Assembly: GCF_014323705.1 (NCBI RefSeq)
Contig: NZ_JABVEC010000003.1
Coordinates: 124,001 to 188,000 of the forward strand
Direction: 5' to 3'
DNA: 64,000 nt
Source of the DNA: Actinomadura alba
GTDB lineage: Bacteria > Actinomycetota > Actinomycetes > Streptosporangiales > Streptosporangiaceae
Both the position numbers and the translations under genes were made by a program. Within the stretch, counting starts at the first letter, position 1, and every line of letters begins with the position of its first letter. Below the pieces are notes generated by a model, which ran no database searches, had not been told where the DNA came from, and worked only from the letters and a program-made list of their open reading frames with translations. This document shows positions 42,069 through 50,597 of the stretch, in pieces.

Positions 42069-43127
42069 ATGCTCGATGAGGTCCTGGCGCGGCAGGAAGG
42101 CGTGGTCGCCCGATGGCAGGCGCTGGCCTGTGGGCTGACCGTCGGAGCCCTCAAGGCCCGCGTCAACGGCGGTCGATGGCAGCGGATCTACCCCGGCGTC
42201 TACGCCGCCTTCAGCGGGCCGCCATCCCGCAGAGCCCTGCTGTGGGCCGCCGTCCTGCGTGCCGGACGGGACGCCGTGCTCAGTCACCACACGGCAGCGG
42301 AGCTGGACGGCCTCACCGAGGACGCCCGGCCGGAGGTCCACGTCACGATTCCCTCCGATCGTTGCGTGACGTTACGGCCCCTAGCGGCCGAGCGGGAGCG
42401 GTGGTCACCGCCGTCGATCCGCGTGCACTATTCCAGCCGGTTGGCGGCGGCCCGGCATCCGACGCGAGAGCCGCCACGCACGCGCATCGAGGAGACCGCC
42501 CTCGACCTCACCCAGATCGGCGCACGCGCGCGTCGCAATGCCCTGGGTGTTCACGACGAAGGCGCGAGTGACGGACAGGCGCCTCGCGGGCGCGGCCTCG
42601 ACGAGGCGATCGCCTGGATGGCCACAGCGTGTCAGCGACGGCTCACGACGCCTGATCGACTACTGACCGCGATGTCACAACGTGGGTGGATGCAATGGCG
42701 GGCCGAGCTGACCTCCGCACTGTCGGAGGTGGGAGCCGGGGCGCACACCCTGCTGGAGCTGCGATATGTCCGGTACGTCGAACGGCCGCACGGGCTCCCT
42801 CGTGCGACCCGGCAGACCCGAGTCCGCAGGTCAGCGACAAGGAGCTCCTACCGCGACCTGGACTACCGCGACTACCGCACCGCCGTCGAGCTCGACGGAT
42901 GGTTCACTCACCCCTTCGAGCTGCGATGGCTCGACATGGACCGGGACAACCTGACCGTCGCCCGCGGCGAGGCACCACTGCGCTTCGGATGGAGCCACGT
43001 GGTCGAAGCTCCATGCCGGGTCGCCGCCCTGGTCTCCTTCGTCCTCCGCCAGCGAGGCTGGACCGGTACCCCGAGGCGCTGCGGACCAGGCTGTGACGCA
43101 CTCGACTACGACGCCTCCACCGGCTGA
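42069..43127 (+). CDS. AbiEi-like antitoxin-domain protein with C-terminal DUF559-like region
   Basis: The 352-aa product begins MLDEVLARQEGVVARWQALA, then GALKARVNGGRWQRIYPGVY, the winged-helix start of the type IV AbiEi antitoxin/transcriptional regulator group common in actinobacteria. The C-terminal part (RDLDYRDYRTAVELDGWFTH, RDNLTVARGEAPLRFGWSHV) resembles the very-short-patch-repair/DUF559 endonuclease fold, with a possible Asp-Glu pair. An earlier ATG at 41991 lies inside a palindromic repeat and is unlikely to be used. No AbiEii toxin gene is adjacent, so a complete toxin-antitoxin pair is not shown. Its stop codon is the first three bases of repeat copy B. Confidence 0.75.
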   Translation: MLDEVLARQEGVVARWQALACGLTVGALKARVNGGRWQRIYPGVYAAFSGPPSRRALLWAAVLRAGRDAVLSHHTAAELDGLTEDARPEVHVTIPSDRCVTLRPLAAERERWSPPSIRVHYSSRLAAARHPTREPPRTRIEETALDLTQIGARARRNALGVHDEGASDGQAPRGRGLDEAIAWMATACQRRLTTPDRLLTAMSQRGWMQWRAELTSALSEVGAGAHTLLELRYVRYVERPHGLPRATRQTRVRRSATRSSYRDLDYRDYRTAVELDGWFTHPFELRWLDMDRDNLTVARGEAPLRFGWSHVVEAPCRVAALVSFVLRQRGWTGTPRRCGPGCDALDYDASTG

Positions 43128-43173
43128 CGATCAAGGATCGAAACACGCGAAGCTCCACAATCCTTGATCGTCA
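43125..43173. repeat. Palindromic repeat, copy B
   Basis: Perfect 14-base arms TGACGATCAAGGAT and ATCCTTGATCGTCA have a 21-base middle. The first arm contains the stop codon of the AbiEi-like gene, so this copy could act as its terminator. Confidence 0.85.
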
Positions 43174-43285
43174 ACAGCTCCAGGACCGCGCGCCGAGTGT
43201 CCCGATCTCCATCAACAGCAGGCGGGTCCCTCGAGGCGTCGGCGACCTGTCCAAGACGCGGACACGGTGCGGCACCCTCGCTGAC

Positions 43286-43327
43286 GATCAAGGATCGGGG
43301 CAGCTCCAGGTACCCCGATCCTTGATC
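43286..43327. repeat. Palindromic repeat, copy C
   Basis: Perfect 15-base arms GATCAAGGATCGGGG and CCCCGATCCTTGATC surround a 12-base middle (cagctccaggta). Confidence 0.85.
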
Positions 43328-43355
43328 CAGTGCGAGCCCGCCCGACACCCGGCTG

Positions 43356-43396
43356 TCAAAGGATCGTGGTCGCCCCAGGTACGACGATGCTTGATC
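43356..43396. repeat. Palindromic repeat, copy D (degenerate)
   Basis: An imperfect version: left side TCAAAGGATCGTGGTCG, right side ACGACGATGCTTGATCA. The middle (ccccaggt) matches the family. Arms pair only in part. Confidence 0.65.
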
Positions 43397-43481
43397 AAAT
43401 GCGAACACGGGCGACCCGGCACCTCACAACGCGCCGAGCTCGATCGACGACGCGTCCACGCTCCACCGTCTGACCGGATGT

Positions 43482-43525
43482 CGATCAAGGATCGGGGCAC
43501 CCCTGGGTGCCCCGATCCTTGATCG
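43482..43525. repeat. Palindromic repeat, copy E (near-perfect)
   Basis: The most complete copy: 21-base arms beginning CGATCAAGGATCGGGG meet around a 2-base centre at 43503-43504. It lies 15 bp beyond the stop of the minus-strand PHB depolymerase gene and could serve as its terminator. Confidence 0.9.
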
Positions 43526-43540
43526 TCTCGCTCAAAACCG

Positions 43541-44638
43541 CTAGCCGCCCAGCGCCCGCACCATCGCGACGATGGCCTGCATCTGCCTGCCGGCCTTCAC
43601 GTCATAGGACGTGTCGCCGCCGTAGCCCCACCAGTTCCAGCAGCCGTTGGGGTTGCCTCCCGTCCAGCTGGACGCGGTGGCCTGCGGATACAGGACGATC
43701 ATGGCGTTGGTGTCGGCGTACTCGTTCAGATACGCCTTGTCCATGAACTTGTTGCCGATCGCTCCGTTCTCGAAGCCCTGCAAGCAGCCGTGCAGCGCCA
43801 CCATGAGCTTGCAGCTCGTGCCCGCCGCGCAGCTCGCCGGCACGTACGCGAACCCGTTCGCGCCCATGCTGATCGAGCTCGCGCTGCCGCCCGGGGCGTA
43901 GGCGCTCTGCCCGAACTGCACGAGCCTGCCGTTCAGCGCCGACGCCGGCCCGGCGACCGAGCCGAACAGATGCGTCAGCATCGACCGCTGCGGGTCGTCG
44001 CCGCAGTTGTTGATGTACGGGGTGTAGCTCGCGTTGCAGGGGTTGGGGCCGATCGGGCTGACCCAGGCGTGTCCTGCCTGCGAGGTCTTGTTGTAGGAGA
44101 CGCTCGAGCCGAGGTCGCCGTAGTACGCCGCGAGGGCGTCGTTCACCGACTCCTTCACCGTGGCGTCGCCCCGGCCGTGGTAGATCCACACCTTGTCGCC
44201 GCCGAGGTTGGCGACCGGGTCGATCAGACCCTGCTGGGCGCGGGTACGGGTGGTCTGCTCCAGGCCGGCGACGTTGATCGGGTAGAGGTTGTTCATGCAG
44301 GCCAGCTGCGCGGTGGTGAGGTTGCCCTGGGCGCATCCGTACGGCCCGGCGGTGAAGATCCCCGCGCCGCGGAACGTACCCGAGTAGGCCACGTGCAGTT
44401 GCGTCGCCATGTAGCCGCCGGAGGAGACCCCGGCCGCGTAGACGCCGCTGATGGTGTGCCTGGTGAGCGAGCCCGGAGTCGGCGGCGGCACCGCCGCCCC
44501 GGCCGGGCCGGCCCCGATCACGGTGCCGAGCCCGGTACCGGACAGTGCGTCGAGCCCGGGGGCCGGTACGGCACCGAGCCCGGTGAGCGTCAGGGCGGCG
44601 GCGAGGGTGGCCGCGGCACGGCGGAGTGCGGATCTCAT
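43541..44638 (-). CDS. Secreted PHB depolymerase-family esterase
   Basis: The 365-aa product has a signal peptide (MRSALRRAAATLAAALTLTG). The lipase box GVSSGGYM (nucleophile Ser near residue 72) is followed by catalytic-type WIYHGRGDATV (Asp) and SQAGHAWVSP (His). The C-terminal segment LMVALHGCLQGFENGAIGNK and NPNGCWNWWGYG is typical of the extracellular poly(3-hydroxyalkanoate) depolymerase/LpqC group. No separate substrate-binding domain follows. It would release 3-hydroxybutyrate oligomers outside the cell. It lies downstream of an oligomer-hydrolase-like gene and CoA-transferase genes on the same strand, which supports a PHB-use pathway. Confidence 0.85.
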   Translation of the reverse strand: MRSALRRAAATLAAALTLTGLGAVPAPGLDALSGTGLGTVIGAGPAGAAVPPPTPGSLTRHTISGVYAAGVSSGGYMATQLHVAYSGTFRGAGIFTAGPYGCAQGNLTTAQLACMNNLYPINVAGLEQTTRTRAQQGLIDPVANLGGDKVWIYHGRGDATVKESVNDALAAYYGDLGSSVSYNKTSQAGHAWVSPIGPNPCNASYTPYINNCGDDPQRSMLTHLFGSVAGPASALNGRLVQFGQSAYAPGGSASSISMGANGFAYVPASCAAGTSCKLMVALHGCLQGFENGAIGNKFMDKAYLNEYADTNAMIVLYPQATASSWTGGNPNGCWNWWGYGGDTSYDVKAGRQMQAIVAMVRALGG

Positions 44639-44735
44639 GCTGACCTCTTCCTTTCGGGGTGGGTCCGCGAGATCGGCCGGTCGGCCCGGCCGGCGGAGCC
44701 CCTTCCCTCAGGGGTCCGCCGGACGGCCGGGCCGG

Positions 44736-46136
44736 TCAGCCGGTCAGCGAACAGGTGTTGGCGAGGTCCCCCGAGGTCGGTCGCGGCAGCGTGGCACTCG
44801 GCGGCGGCGTGCGACCGCCGGCCGTCCAGGTCTCGAGTGCGGTGAACGCCGACCGCATGCAGGGCAGGATCGGCCGCAGCCGGTCCGGATAAATGTCGTA
44901 CAGGCCGTCGACGTGGTTGCCGGCCTCGATCCGGTAGTAGCGGTGCTGTTTCGCGCCGCCACGCTGCTTGATCATCTTGGCGTACAGGTCGGAGTCGGTG
45001 CCGATCGGCAAGAGCGTGTCGAAGGTGCCGTGCAGAGTGATGAGCGGCTTGCGGATCTTCCCGGTCAGCGCGATGCGCTCCACCGCGCGGCGCACCTCCT
45101 TCGGCCGGGAGGCGTAGTCGTAGTCGGCGTCGCACGCCGGGGTGCCGGGAGCGCAGAACGGGGTGCCGGCCTCGGTCGCGCCGTCGAACGTCGGGTCGAG
45201 CTCCTCGCGGTAGATCCGCTGGGTGAGGTCCCAGTAGACCTTGTGGTGGTAGTCCCACAGGAACTCCGACCCCGGCGCGAAGCCCGCCTTGAGCAGCTCC
45301 GCATGCGCCGCCGGGTCGCCCGTGGCGGCGTAGCGCGGGTAGGCCGCCAGGGCGTCCGGCAGGTAGGTGAGCAGGTTGGGCCCGTCGGCGCGCCACAGCG
45401 TGCCCTCGGAGTCGATGCCCCCGTCGTAGAGCCAGGGCCGGTTCTCGAGCTGCCACCGCACCAGATAACCGCCGTTGGAGATGCCGGCCGCGTACGTCTT
45501 CTTCGGCGTACGGCCGTAACGCTGGGCGACCAGGGCCTTGGCGGCCACGGTCAGCTGGGTGACGCGGTCGTTCCACTCCACCAGCGCGTCGCCAGGGCGG
45601 GTGCCGTCCCGGTAGAAGGCCGCGCCGCTGTTGCCCTTGTCAGTGGACGCGAAGGCGTAGCCCTTCGCCAAAGCCCAATCGGAGATGGTGAAGTCGTTGG
45701 CGTACTGGCGCCGCGTTCCCGGCGAGCCGGCGACGACGAGCCCGCCGTTCCAGTTGTCGGGCAGCCGGATCACGAACTGCGCGTCGTGGTTCCAGCCGTT
45801 GTTGGTGTTGAACGTCGAGGTGTCCGGGAAGTAGCCGTCGAGCTGGACGCCGGGCACGCCGGACGGGTTCTTCGCGCCCGCGGGGTGCAGGCCGGCCCAG
45901 TCGCCGGGCACGGTGTGGCCGGTCGCCGTGGTGCCGGCGGTGGTCAGGTCGTCGAGGCAGGCCGACACCTGCTTCTCCGCGCCGGGGACGGTGATGCGGT
46001 CGATGCGGGCACAGTGCCCGCCGGACCCATGAACCGTGGACCCGGAGGTCCCGGCGGTCGCGGACGCCGCCACGAGCGGCGACGTCCCGATCGCCAGCGC
46101 CGCCGCGACGGCGAGCGTTCTGCGAAGGGAGGGCAT
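44736..46136 (-). CDS. Secreted alpha/beta hydrolase, 3-hydroxybutyrate oligomer hydrolase/tannase-like
   Basis: The 466-aa product has a signal peptide (MPSLRRTLAVAAALAIG...SATA). The hydrolase core shows FVIRLPDNWNGGLVVAGSPG, the nucleophile elbow YAAGISNGGYLVRW, and a His-containing RIEAGNHVDGLYDIYPD near the end. It resembles 3-hydroxybutyrate oligomer hydrolases and the tannase/feruloyl esterase group; I favour the former because of the depolymerase gene next to it. Four cysteines in the mature protein (CARID, ACLDD, PFCAPGTPACD) suggest disulfides. It lies 20 bp behind the CoA-transferase beta gene, in the same orientation. Confidence 0.75.
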   Translation of the reverse strand: MPSLRRTLAVAAALAIGTSPLVAASATAGTSGSTVHGSGGHCARIDRITVPGAEKQVSACLDDLTTAGTTATGHTVPGDWAGLHPAGAKNPSGVPGVQLDGYFPDTSTFNTNNGWNHDAQFVIRLPDNWNGGLVVAGSPGTRRQYANDFTISDWALAKGYAFASTDKGNSGAAFYRDGTRPGDALVEWNDRVTQLTVAAKALVAQRYGRTPKKTYAAGISNGGYLVRWQLENRPWLYDGGIDSEGTLWRADGPNLLTYLPDALAAYPRYAATGDPAAHAELLKAGFAPGSEFLWDYHHKVYWDLTQRIYREELDPTFDGATEAGTPFCAPGTPACDADYDYASRPKEVRRAVERIALTGKIRKPLITLHGTFDTLLPIGTDSDLYAKMIKQRGGAKQHRYYRIEAGNHVDGLYDIYPDRLRPILPCMRSAFTALETWTAGGRTPPPSATLPRPTSGDLANTCSLTG

Positions 46137-46156
46137 GGGGCTTCTCCTCGAGATCT

Positions 46157-46789
46157 TCAGCGGGTGATGAGGGTGGGTTCGGTCGCCTCGCGCACCTCGT
46201 CCTCGGTGACGCCTGGCGCGACCTCGCGCAGGACGAGGCCCTCGGGCGTCACGTCGATGACCGCGAGGTCGGTGATGATCTGGTCGACCACGCCGCGTCC
46301 GGTCAGCGGCAGTGAGCACTCATTGACGATCTTGTACGAGCCGTCACGCGCGAGGTGCTCCATCAGCACGATGACCCGTCCGGCGCCGTGCACGAGGTCC
46401 ATGGCCCCGCCCATCCCCTTGATCATCTTTCCGGGGACCGTCCAGTTGGCGAGGTCGCCGGTACCGGAGACCTGCATGCCGCCGAGGATGGCCGCGTCGA
46501 GCCTCCCCCCGCGGATCAGGCCGAACGACAGGGCCGAGTCGAAGAACGACGCCCCCGCGAGGGCCGTCACCGTCTCCTTGCCCGCGTTGACGAGGTCGGG
46601 GTCCTCCTCGCCCTCGTACGGGTAGGGGCCGACCCCGAGGATGCCGTTCTCGCTGTGCAGCACAACCTCCACGCCGGGCGGCAGGAAGCCCGGCACGAGC
46701 GTCGGCAGCCCGATGCCCAGGTTGACGTACGAACCCGGGGTCAGCTCGCGGGCCGCGCGCGCGGCCATCTGCTCACGGGTGAGCGCCAT
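46157..46789 (-). CDS. scoB: 3-oxoacid CoA-transferase subunit B
   Basis: The 210-aa product has the beta-subunit signature with the catalytic Glu in [10 protein letters not shown] (about 45-53), [40 protein letters not shown] and [15 protein letters not shown]. Together with subunit A it transfers CoA from succinyl-CoA to acetoacetate. Its ATG overlaps the stop of subunit A by one base (TGATG). It forms a transcription unit with the oligomer hydrolase and depolymerase genes. Confidence 0.92.
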   Translation of the reverse strand: MALTREQMAARAARELTPGSYVNLGIGLPTLVPGFLPPGVEVVLHSENGILGVGPYPYEGEEDPDLVNAGKETVTALAGASFFDSALSFGLIRGGRLDAAILGGMQVSGTGDLANWTVPGKMIKGMGGAMDLVHGAGRVIVLMEHLARDGSYKIVNECSLPLTGRGVVDQIITDLAVIDVTPEGLVLREVAPGVTEDEVREATEPTLITR

Positions 46790-47616
46790 CAGTGCACCTC
46801 CCGCACCGAAGCGCCGGACGCGTCGAACGCGTCGAACGCGTCAGAACCATCGGAACCGCCGGTGGAGGTGCCCGTGGGCCGGGGCCGTGTCGTCGCCTTT
46901 TCGATTCTCTTGGCCGGCCGGCCCACGGGCACGATTCGATCGACGAAGATCCCGGGCAGCTGGATCTCGTCGGGGCTCAGTTCGGTGACCTCTTCGACCT
47001 GGGCGATGGTGATCCGCCCGGCCATGGCGGCGAGCGGGTTGAAGTTGCGCGCCGAGGAGTGGAAGACGAGGTTGCCGTGCCGGTCGCCACGGGCGGCGTG
47101 CACCAGTGCGAAGTCGGTCGTGATGGCCTCGGCGAGCACGTACTCCCGGCCGCCGAACTCGCGTACCTCGCCCGGTGGGGAGGCGACCTCGACCGACCCG
47201 TCCGGCCCGTACCGCCAGGGCAGCCCGCCGTCGGCGATCTGGGTGCCGACCCCGGCGGGCGTGTAGAAGGCCGGGATGCCGCAGCCGCCGGCGCGCAGCC
47301 GCTCGGCCAGAGTGCCCTGCGGCACCAGCTCGACCTCGAGCTCGCCGGCGAGGTACTGCCGGGCGAACTCCTTGTTCTCACCCACGTACGAGCTGGTCAT
47401 GCGGGTGATGCGGCCCTCGGCCAGCAGCACGCCGAGGCCCCAGTCGTCGACGCCGCAGTTGTTGGAGACCACCCGCAGGTCCGTGCGTCCGCTCTCGCGC
47501 ACGGCCTCGATGAGCTCCATGGGCACGCCGCACAACCCGAAGCCGCCGACGGCGAGCGACGAGCCGTCGGAGATTTCGGCCACCGCCGCCGCGGGCGACG
47601 TCACCACTTTGTCCAT
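46789..47616 (-). CDS. scoA: 3-oxoacid CoA-transferase subunit A
   Basis: The 275-aa product has [55 protein letters not shown] and [14 protein letters not shown], all typical of SCOT alpha subunits. After the fold ends (about 235) comes a low-complexity tail ([23 protein letters not shown]) encoded by short repeats, absent from most homologues. The enzyme would activate acetoacetate formed by the 3-hydroxybutyrate dehydrogenase. It is the first gene of the minus-strand PHB-use operon and divergent from the ABC importer. Confidence 0.92.
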   Translation of the reverse strand: MDKVVTSPAAAVAEISDGSSLAVGGFGLCGVPMELIEAVRESGRTDLRVVSNNCGVDDWGLGVLLAEGRITRMTSSYVGENKEFARQYLAGELEVELVPQGTLAERLRAGGCGIPAFYTPAGVGTQIADGGLPWRYGPDGSVEVASPPGEVREFGGREYVLAEAITTDFALVHAARGDRHGNLVFHSSARNFNPLAAMAGRITIAQVEEVTELSPDEIQLPGIFVDRIVPVGRPAKRIEKATTRPRPTGTSTGGSDGSDAFDAFDASGASVREVH

Positions 47617-47696
47617 ACTTGTTCCGCCCCTGTTCCCGGAAAGCCAGTCGAGCCGGACCGTACGGAAACCGGCGGGCGTCTTCCTACGTGGCCGAC

Positions 47697-47795
47697 CCAC
47701 ATATCGACGGGTCACGAGATGTGGCGGCGACTCCGCCGGATCTTGGTGTGGGCCGCACCTGTAGATGAAACATCGAATATGTGTTGTCATCACAT
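47697..47795. promoter_or_regulatory. CACAT/ATGTG inverted repeats in the CoA-transferase/ABC divergent promoter
   Basis: Two related inverted repeats lie between the divergent starts: CCACAT (47697-47702) with ATGTGG (47719-47724), and ATGTG (47779-47783) with CACAT (47791-47795). The same half-site used twice suggests one regulator controlling both operons. Confidence 0.4.
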
Positions 47796-47892
47796 GGCCC
47801 GGTCGTCGGCGGCCACCTAGCGTTCCCCGACAACCACCCCGGTGCTCGTTTCGTAATCACCGGGTCACCCCCATGAAATGGCAGGAGGGCGC

Positions 47893-48654
47893 ATGACGAC
47901 GGCCCCCATCTTGACGGCCCGGGGTCTGGCGAAGGAGTTCCGCGGCTTCCGGGCCGTCGACGGTGTGGACCTCGACGTGGCCGAAGGCAAGGTGCACGCG
48001 CTCGTCGGCCCGAACGGCGCCGGCAAGACCACACTGTTCAACCTGCTGACCGGCTTCCTCAAGCCCACGACCGGCCGGATCACCGTGGGCGGGCGGGATC
48101 TCACCGGCAAGAACCCCGAACAGGTGGCGCGGCACGGCGTGGCCCGCTCGTTCCAGATCACGAGCCTCTTCCCGCAGATGTCCGCGCGCGGGCACCTGGA
48201 GCTCGCGCTGGCGAGTCCCACCCCGCTGGGCTGGCGGTTCTGGCGGTCCGACCGGCTGCTGGCCCGCTACCGCGACCGCGCGCTGGAGCTGCTCGACCAG
48301 GTCGGGCTCGCCGATCACGCCGAGATGCCCGCGGGCAACCTGGCGTACGGCCGCAAGCGCGCTCTCGAACTCGCCCTCGCCCTCGCGCTCGACCCCAAGG
48401 TGCTGCTGCTGGACGAGCCGACCGCCGGGATGGGCCTGGAGGACGTCGACCGCACGGTACGGCTGATCCAGCAGGTCAGAGAGGGCCGGACGGTCGTGCT
48501 CGTGGAGCACAACATGAAGGTCGTCTCGAGCCTCGCCGACCAGGTGACGGTCCTGCAGCACGGCCAGGTCCTGGTCGAGGGCCCCTACGCCGAGATCCGC
48601 CACGACCCCCGTGTGATCAGCGCCTACCTGGGAGACGCCGATGTTGCGCATTGA
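47893..48654 (+). CDS. Branched-chain-type ABC transporter ATP-binding protein (LivG-like)
   Basis: The 253-aa product was taken from the ATG at 47893, with AGGAGGGC immediately upstream. Motifs: Walker A GPNGAGKTT (about 38-46), LFNLLTGFLKPTTG, the LivG-type ARSFQITSLFP, a signature region reading NLAYGRKRALELALAL (an A-Y-G-R-K variant typical of LivG), and Walker B VLLLDEPTAGM. It is the first gene of a five-gene importer unit and divergent from the CoA-transferase operon. It powers uptake with the LivF-like partner. Confidence 0.9.
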   Translation: MTTAPILTARGLAKEFRGFRAVDGVDLDVAEGKVHALVGPNGAGKTTLFNLLTGFLKPTTGRITVGGRDLTGKNPEQVARHGVARSFQITSLFPQMSARGHLELALASPTPLGWRFWRSDRLLARYRDRALELLDQVGLADHAEMPAGNLAYGRKRALELALALALDPKVLLLDEPTAGMGLEDVDRTVRLIQQVREGRTVVLVEHNMKVVSSLADQVTVLQHGQVLVEGPYAEIRHDPRVISAYLGDADVAH

Positions 48655-49336
48655 CGGTCTGTCCGCCTGGTACGGCGAGGCGCAGGTGCTGCGTGATGTG
48701 TCGCTCGAGGTCGCCAAGGGCGAGATCGTCACGCTCGTGGGCCGCAACGGCGCCGGTAAGACGACGCTGCTGCGCAATGTCATGGGCCTGCACGAGGGCC
48801 GGTCGTCGGGCGTCGTCGAATTCCTCGGCGACGACGTCTCCGGCCACGCCGCGCACCGCAGGGCCAAGCGCGGGCTCGGTTACGTGCCCGACGACCGCGG
48901 CATCTACGCGACGCTCAGCGTGGAGGAGAACCTCACCCTGCCCCCCGCGGTCGGCCCGGACCCGTGGTCACTGGACAAGGTGTACGAGACCTTCCCGCGC
49001 CTGCGCGAGCGCCGCCGGTCTCCCGGCACCAAGCTGTCCGGCGGCGAGCAGCAGATGCTCGCCCTCGCGCGCGTCCTGCGGATGGGCGCGCGGCTCCTGC
49101 TGTGCGATGAGCCGACCGAGGGCCTGTCCCCGCTCATCGTCCAGCAGATCGGTTCCATTCTGCGCGATGTCAAGTCGCAGGGCGTGACGGTCCTGCTCAT
49201 CGAGCAGAACGTGCACTTCGCCCAGACGGTGGCCGACCGGCATTACCTGCTGGCCGAAGGCCGGATCGTCGAGACCTTGGAGAACTCCGAGGTACGCGCC
49301 CGCGAGAACGAGCTTCTCGAATACCTGGGAATCTGA
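48641..49336 (+). CDS. Branched-chain-type ABC transporter ATP-binding protein (LivF-like)
   Basis: The 231-aa product overlaps the preceding gene by 14 bp. Motifs: Walker A GRNGAGKTT (about 34-42), YVPDDRGIYATLSVEENL (the LivF-type Q-loop region), signature LSGGEQQMLALARVL, Walker B LLLCDEPTEGLSP and an Asn-type switch in IEQNVHF. It forms the heterodimeric ATPase with the LivG-like protein. Confidence 0.92.
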   Translation: MLRIDGLSAWYGEAQVLRDVSLEVAKGEIVTLVGRNGAGKTTLLRNVMGLHEGRSSGVVEFLGDDVSGHAAHRRAKRGLGYVPDDRGIYATLSVEENLTLPPAVGPDPWSLDKVYETFPRLRERRRSPGTKLSGGEQQMLALARVLRMGARLLLCDEPTEGLSPLIVQQIGSILRDVKSQGVTVLLIEQNVHFAQTVADRHYLLAEGRIVETLENSEVRARENELLEYLGI

Positions 49337-49348
49337 AGGAGAGCCAAC

Positions 49349-50587
49349 ATGAAACGCATTGGTCAGGCGGCCGCGGTAGCGGTGACGGGAGCGGTGCTCG
49401 CGGCCTGCGGTGGAGGACCCGGCGGAGGCGGCGGCAAGATCAGCGACGACAAGGTCGTGCTGGCGGTTCTGAACGACCAGTCGGCGATCTACGCCGACCT
49501 GTCCGGCAAAGCCAGCATCGAGTCGGTCAAGATGGCGGTCGCCGACTACAAGGCGAAGTACGGCGACAAGGCCGCCGCCAAGGAAATCGAAGTCGTCACG
49601 GCCGACCACCAGAACAAGCCGGACGTCGCCAACTCCAAGGCCCAGGAACTGTACGACCGGCAGCGCGCCGACATCATCCTCGACGTCCCGAACTCCGCGG
49701 CCGCCCTCGCCGTGGCCAACGTTGCGAAGTCGAAGAAGAAAGTGTTCATGAACATCGGCGCGGCCACCACGGCCCTCGAGGGCGCCAGCTGCAACAAGTA
49801 CACCTTCCACTACGGCTACAACACGTACATGCTCGCCCAGGGCACCGGTGACGCCGTCACCAAGGACGGCGGCAAGAACTGGTACCTCGTCTACCCGGAC
49901 TACGCGTTCGGGCAGGACATGCAGAAGAGCTTCACCTCGGCGATCACCAAGGCCGGCGGCAAGATCGTCAAGGCCGACCCGACGCCGTTCCCGAACGACA
50001 ACTTCTCGACGTTCCTGCTGAAGGCCCCCGGACTGAGCCCGAAGCCCCAGGTGCTCGGCGCCATGCAGGCCGGCGGTGACCTGGTCAACCTGGTGAAGCA
50101 GTACAACGAGTACAAGCTGAAGGACAAGGGCATCGACCTGGCCGTCGGGCTCATGTTCATCACCGACATCCACTCGCTCGGTTCGGACGCGCTGGCCGGC
50201 ACCAAGTTCAGCGAGGCGTGGTTCTGGAACGCCAACCCGGAGAACCGCGCCTGGGCGGACAAGTTCCAGGCCAAGACGAACAAGCGGCCCAGCTTCGCGC
50301 ACGCCGCCAACTACTCCGCGGCGACGCAGTACCTCGAGGCGCTCCAGCGCGGCGGCACCGACAACGCCGACGAGATCGTGAAGAACCTCGAGGGCCAGAA
50401 GGTCAACGACGTGTTCGCCAAGAACGGGACCATCCGCGCCCAGGACCACCTGCTCCTGCACGACGCCTACCTCGCCGAGGTCAAGCCGGCCAGTGAGGTC
50501 AAGGAGCCCTGGGACTACGAGAAGATCCTGAAGACCATCCCGGCGGACCAGGCCTTCCAGCCCGCCAACCCCGCCTGCAAGTTCTAA
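49349..50587 (+). CDS. ABC transporter substrate-binding lipoprotein (Leu/Ile/Val-type)
   Basis: The 412-aa product has AAGGAGAG upstream, a signal peptide and lipobox VLAACGGG (Cys near 21), followed by a Gly-rich linker. The body has the type I periplasmic-binding fold of the Peripla_BP_6 group: VVLAVLNDQSAIYADLSGKA, ADIILDVPNSAAALAVANVA, NWYLVYPDYAFGQDMQKSF, WFWNANPENRAWADKFQAK. Members bind branched-chain amino acids, urea, amides, aromatic acids and short-chain acids, so the ligand cannot be read from sequence. The divergent PHB/ketone-body genes make 3-hydroxybutyrate or its oligomers an attractive guess. Confidence 0.9.
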   Translation: MKRIGQAAAVAVTGAVLAACGGGPGGGGGKISDDKVVLAVLNDQSAIYADLSGKASIESVKMAVADYKAKYGDKAAAKEIEVVTADHQNKPDVANSKAQELYDRQRADIILDVPNSAAALAVANVAKSKKKVFMNIGAATTALEGASCNKYTFHYGYNTYMLAQGTGDAVTKDGGKNWYLVYPDYAFGQDMQKSFTSAITKAGGKIVKADPTPFPNDNFSTFLLKAPGLSPKPQVLGAMQAGGDLVNLVKQYNEYKLKDKGIDLAVGLMFITDIHSLGSDALAGTKFSEAWFWNANPENRAWADKFQAKTNKRPSFAHAANYSAATQYLEALQRGGTDNADEIVKNLEGQKVNDVFAKNGTIRAQDHLLLHDAYLAEVKPASEVKEPWDYEKILKTIPADQAFQPANPACKF

Positions 50588-50597
50588 AGAGGTCCAT

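Larger units (their letters stand above)
43128..43540. other. Non-coding region with four palindromic repeats
   Basis: About 410 bp between the AbiEi-like gene and the PHB depolymerase gene contain repeat copies B to E and no convincing gene. Spacing between copies is irregular (about 112, 28 and 85 bp). Confidence 0.7.

Noticed and set aside
42069-43127. Complete type IV AbiE toxin-antitoxin pair
   Set aside because: Only an AbiEi-like domain is present; no AbiEii nucleotidyltransferase gene is adjacent.
43125-43525. CRISPR array
   Set aside because: Repeats are palindromes of varying length with irregular spacing and no cas genes nearby; one contains a stop codon.
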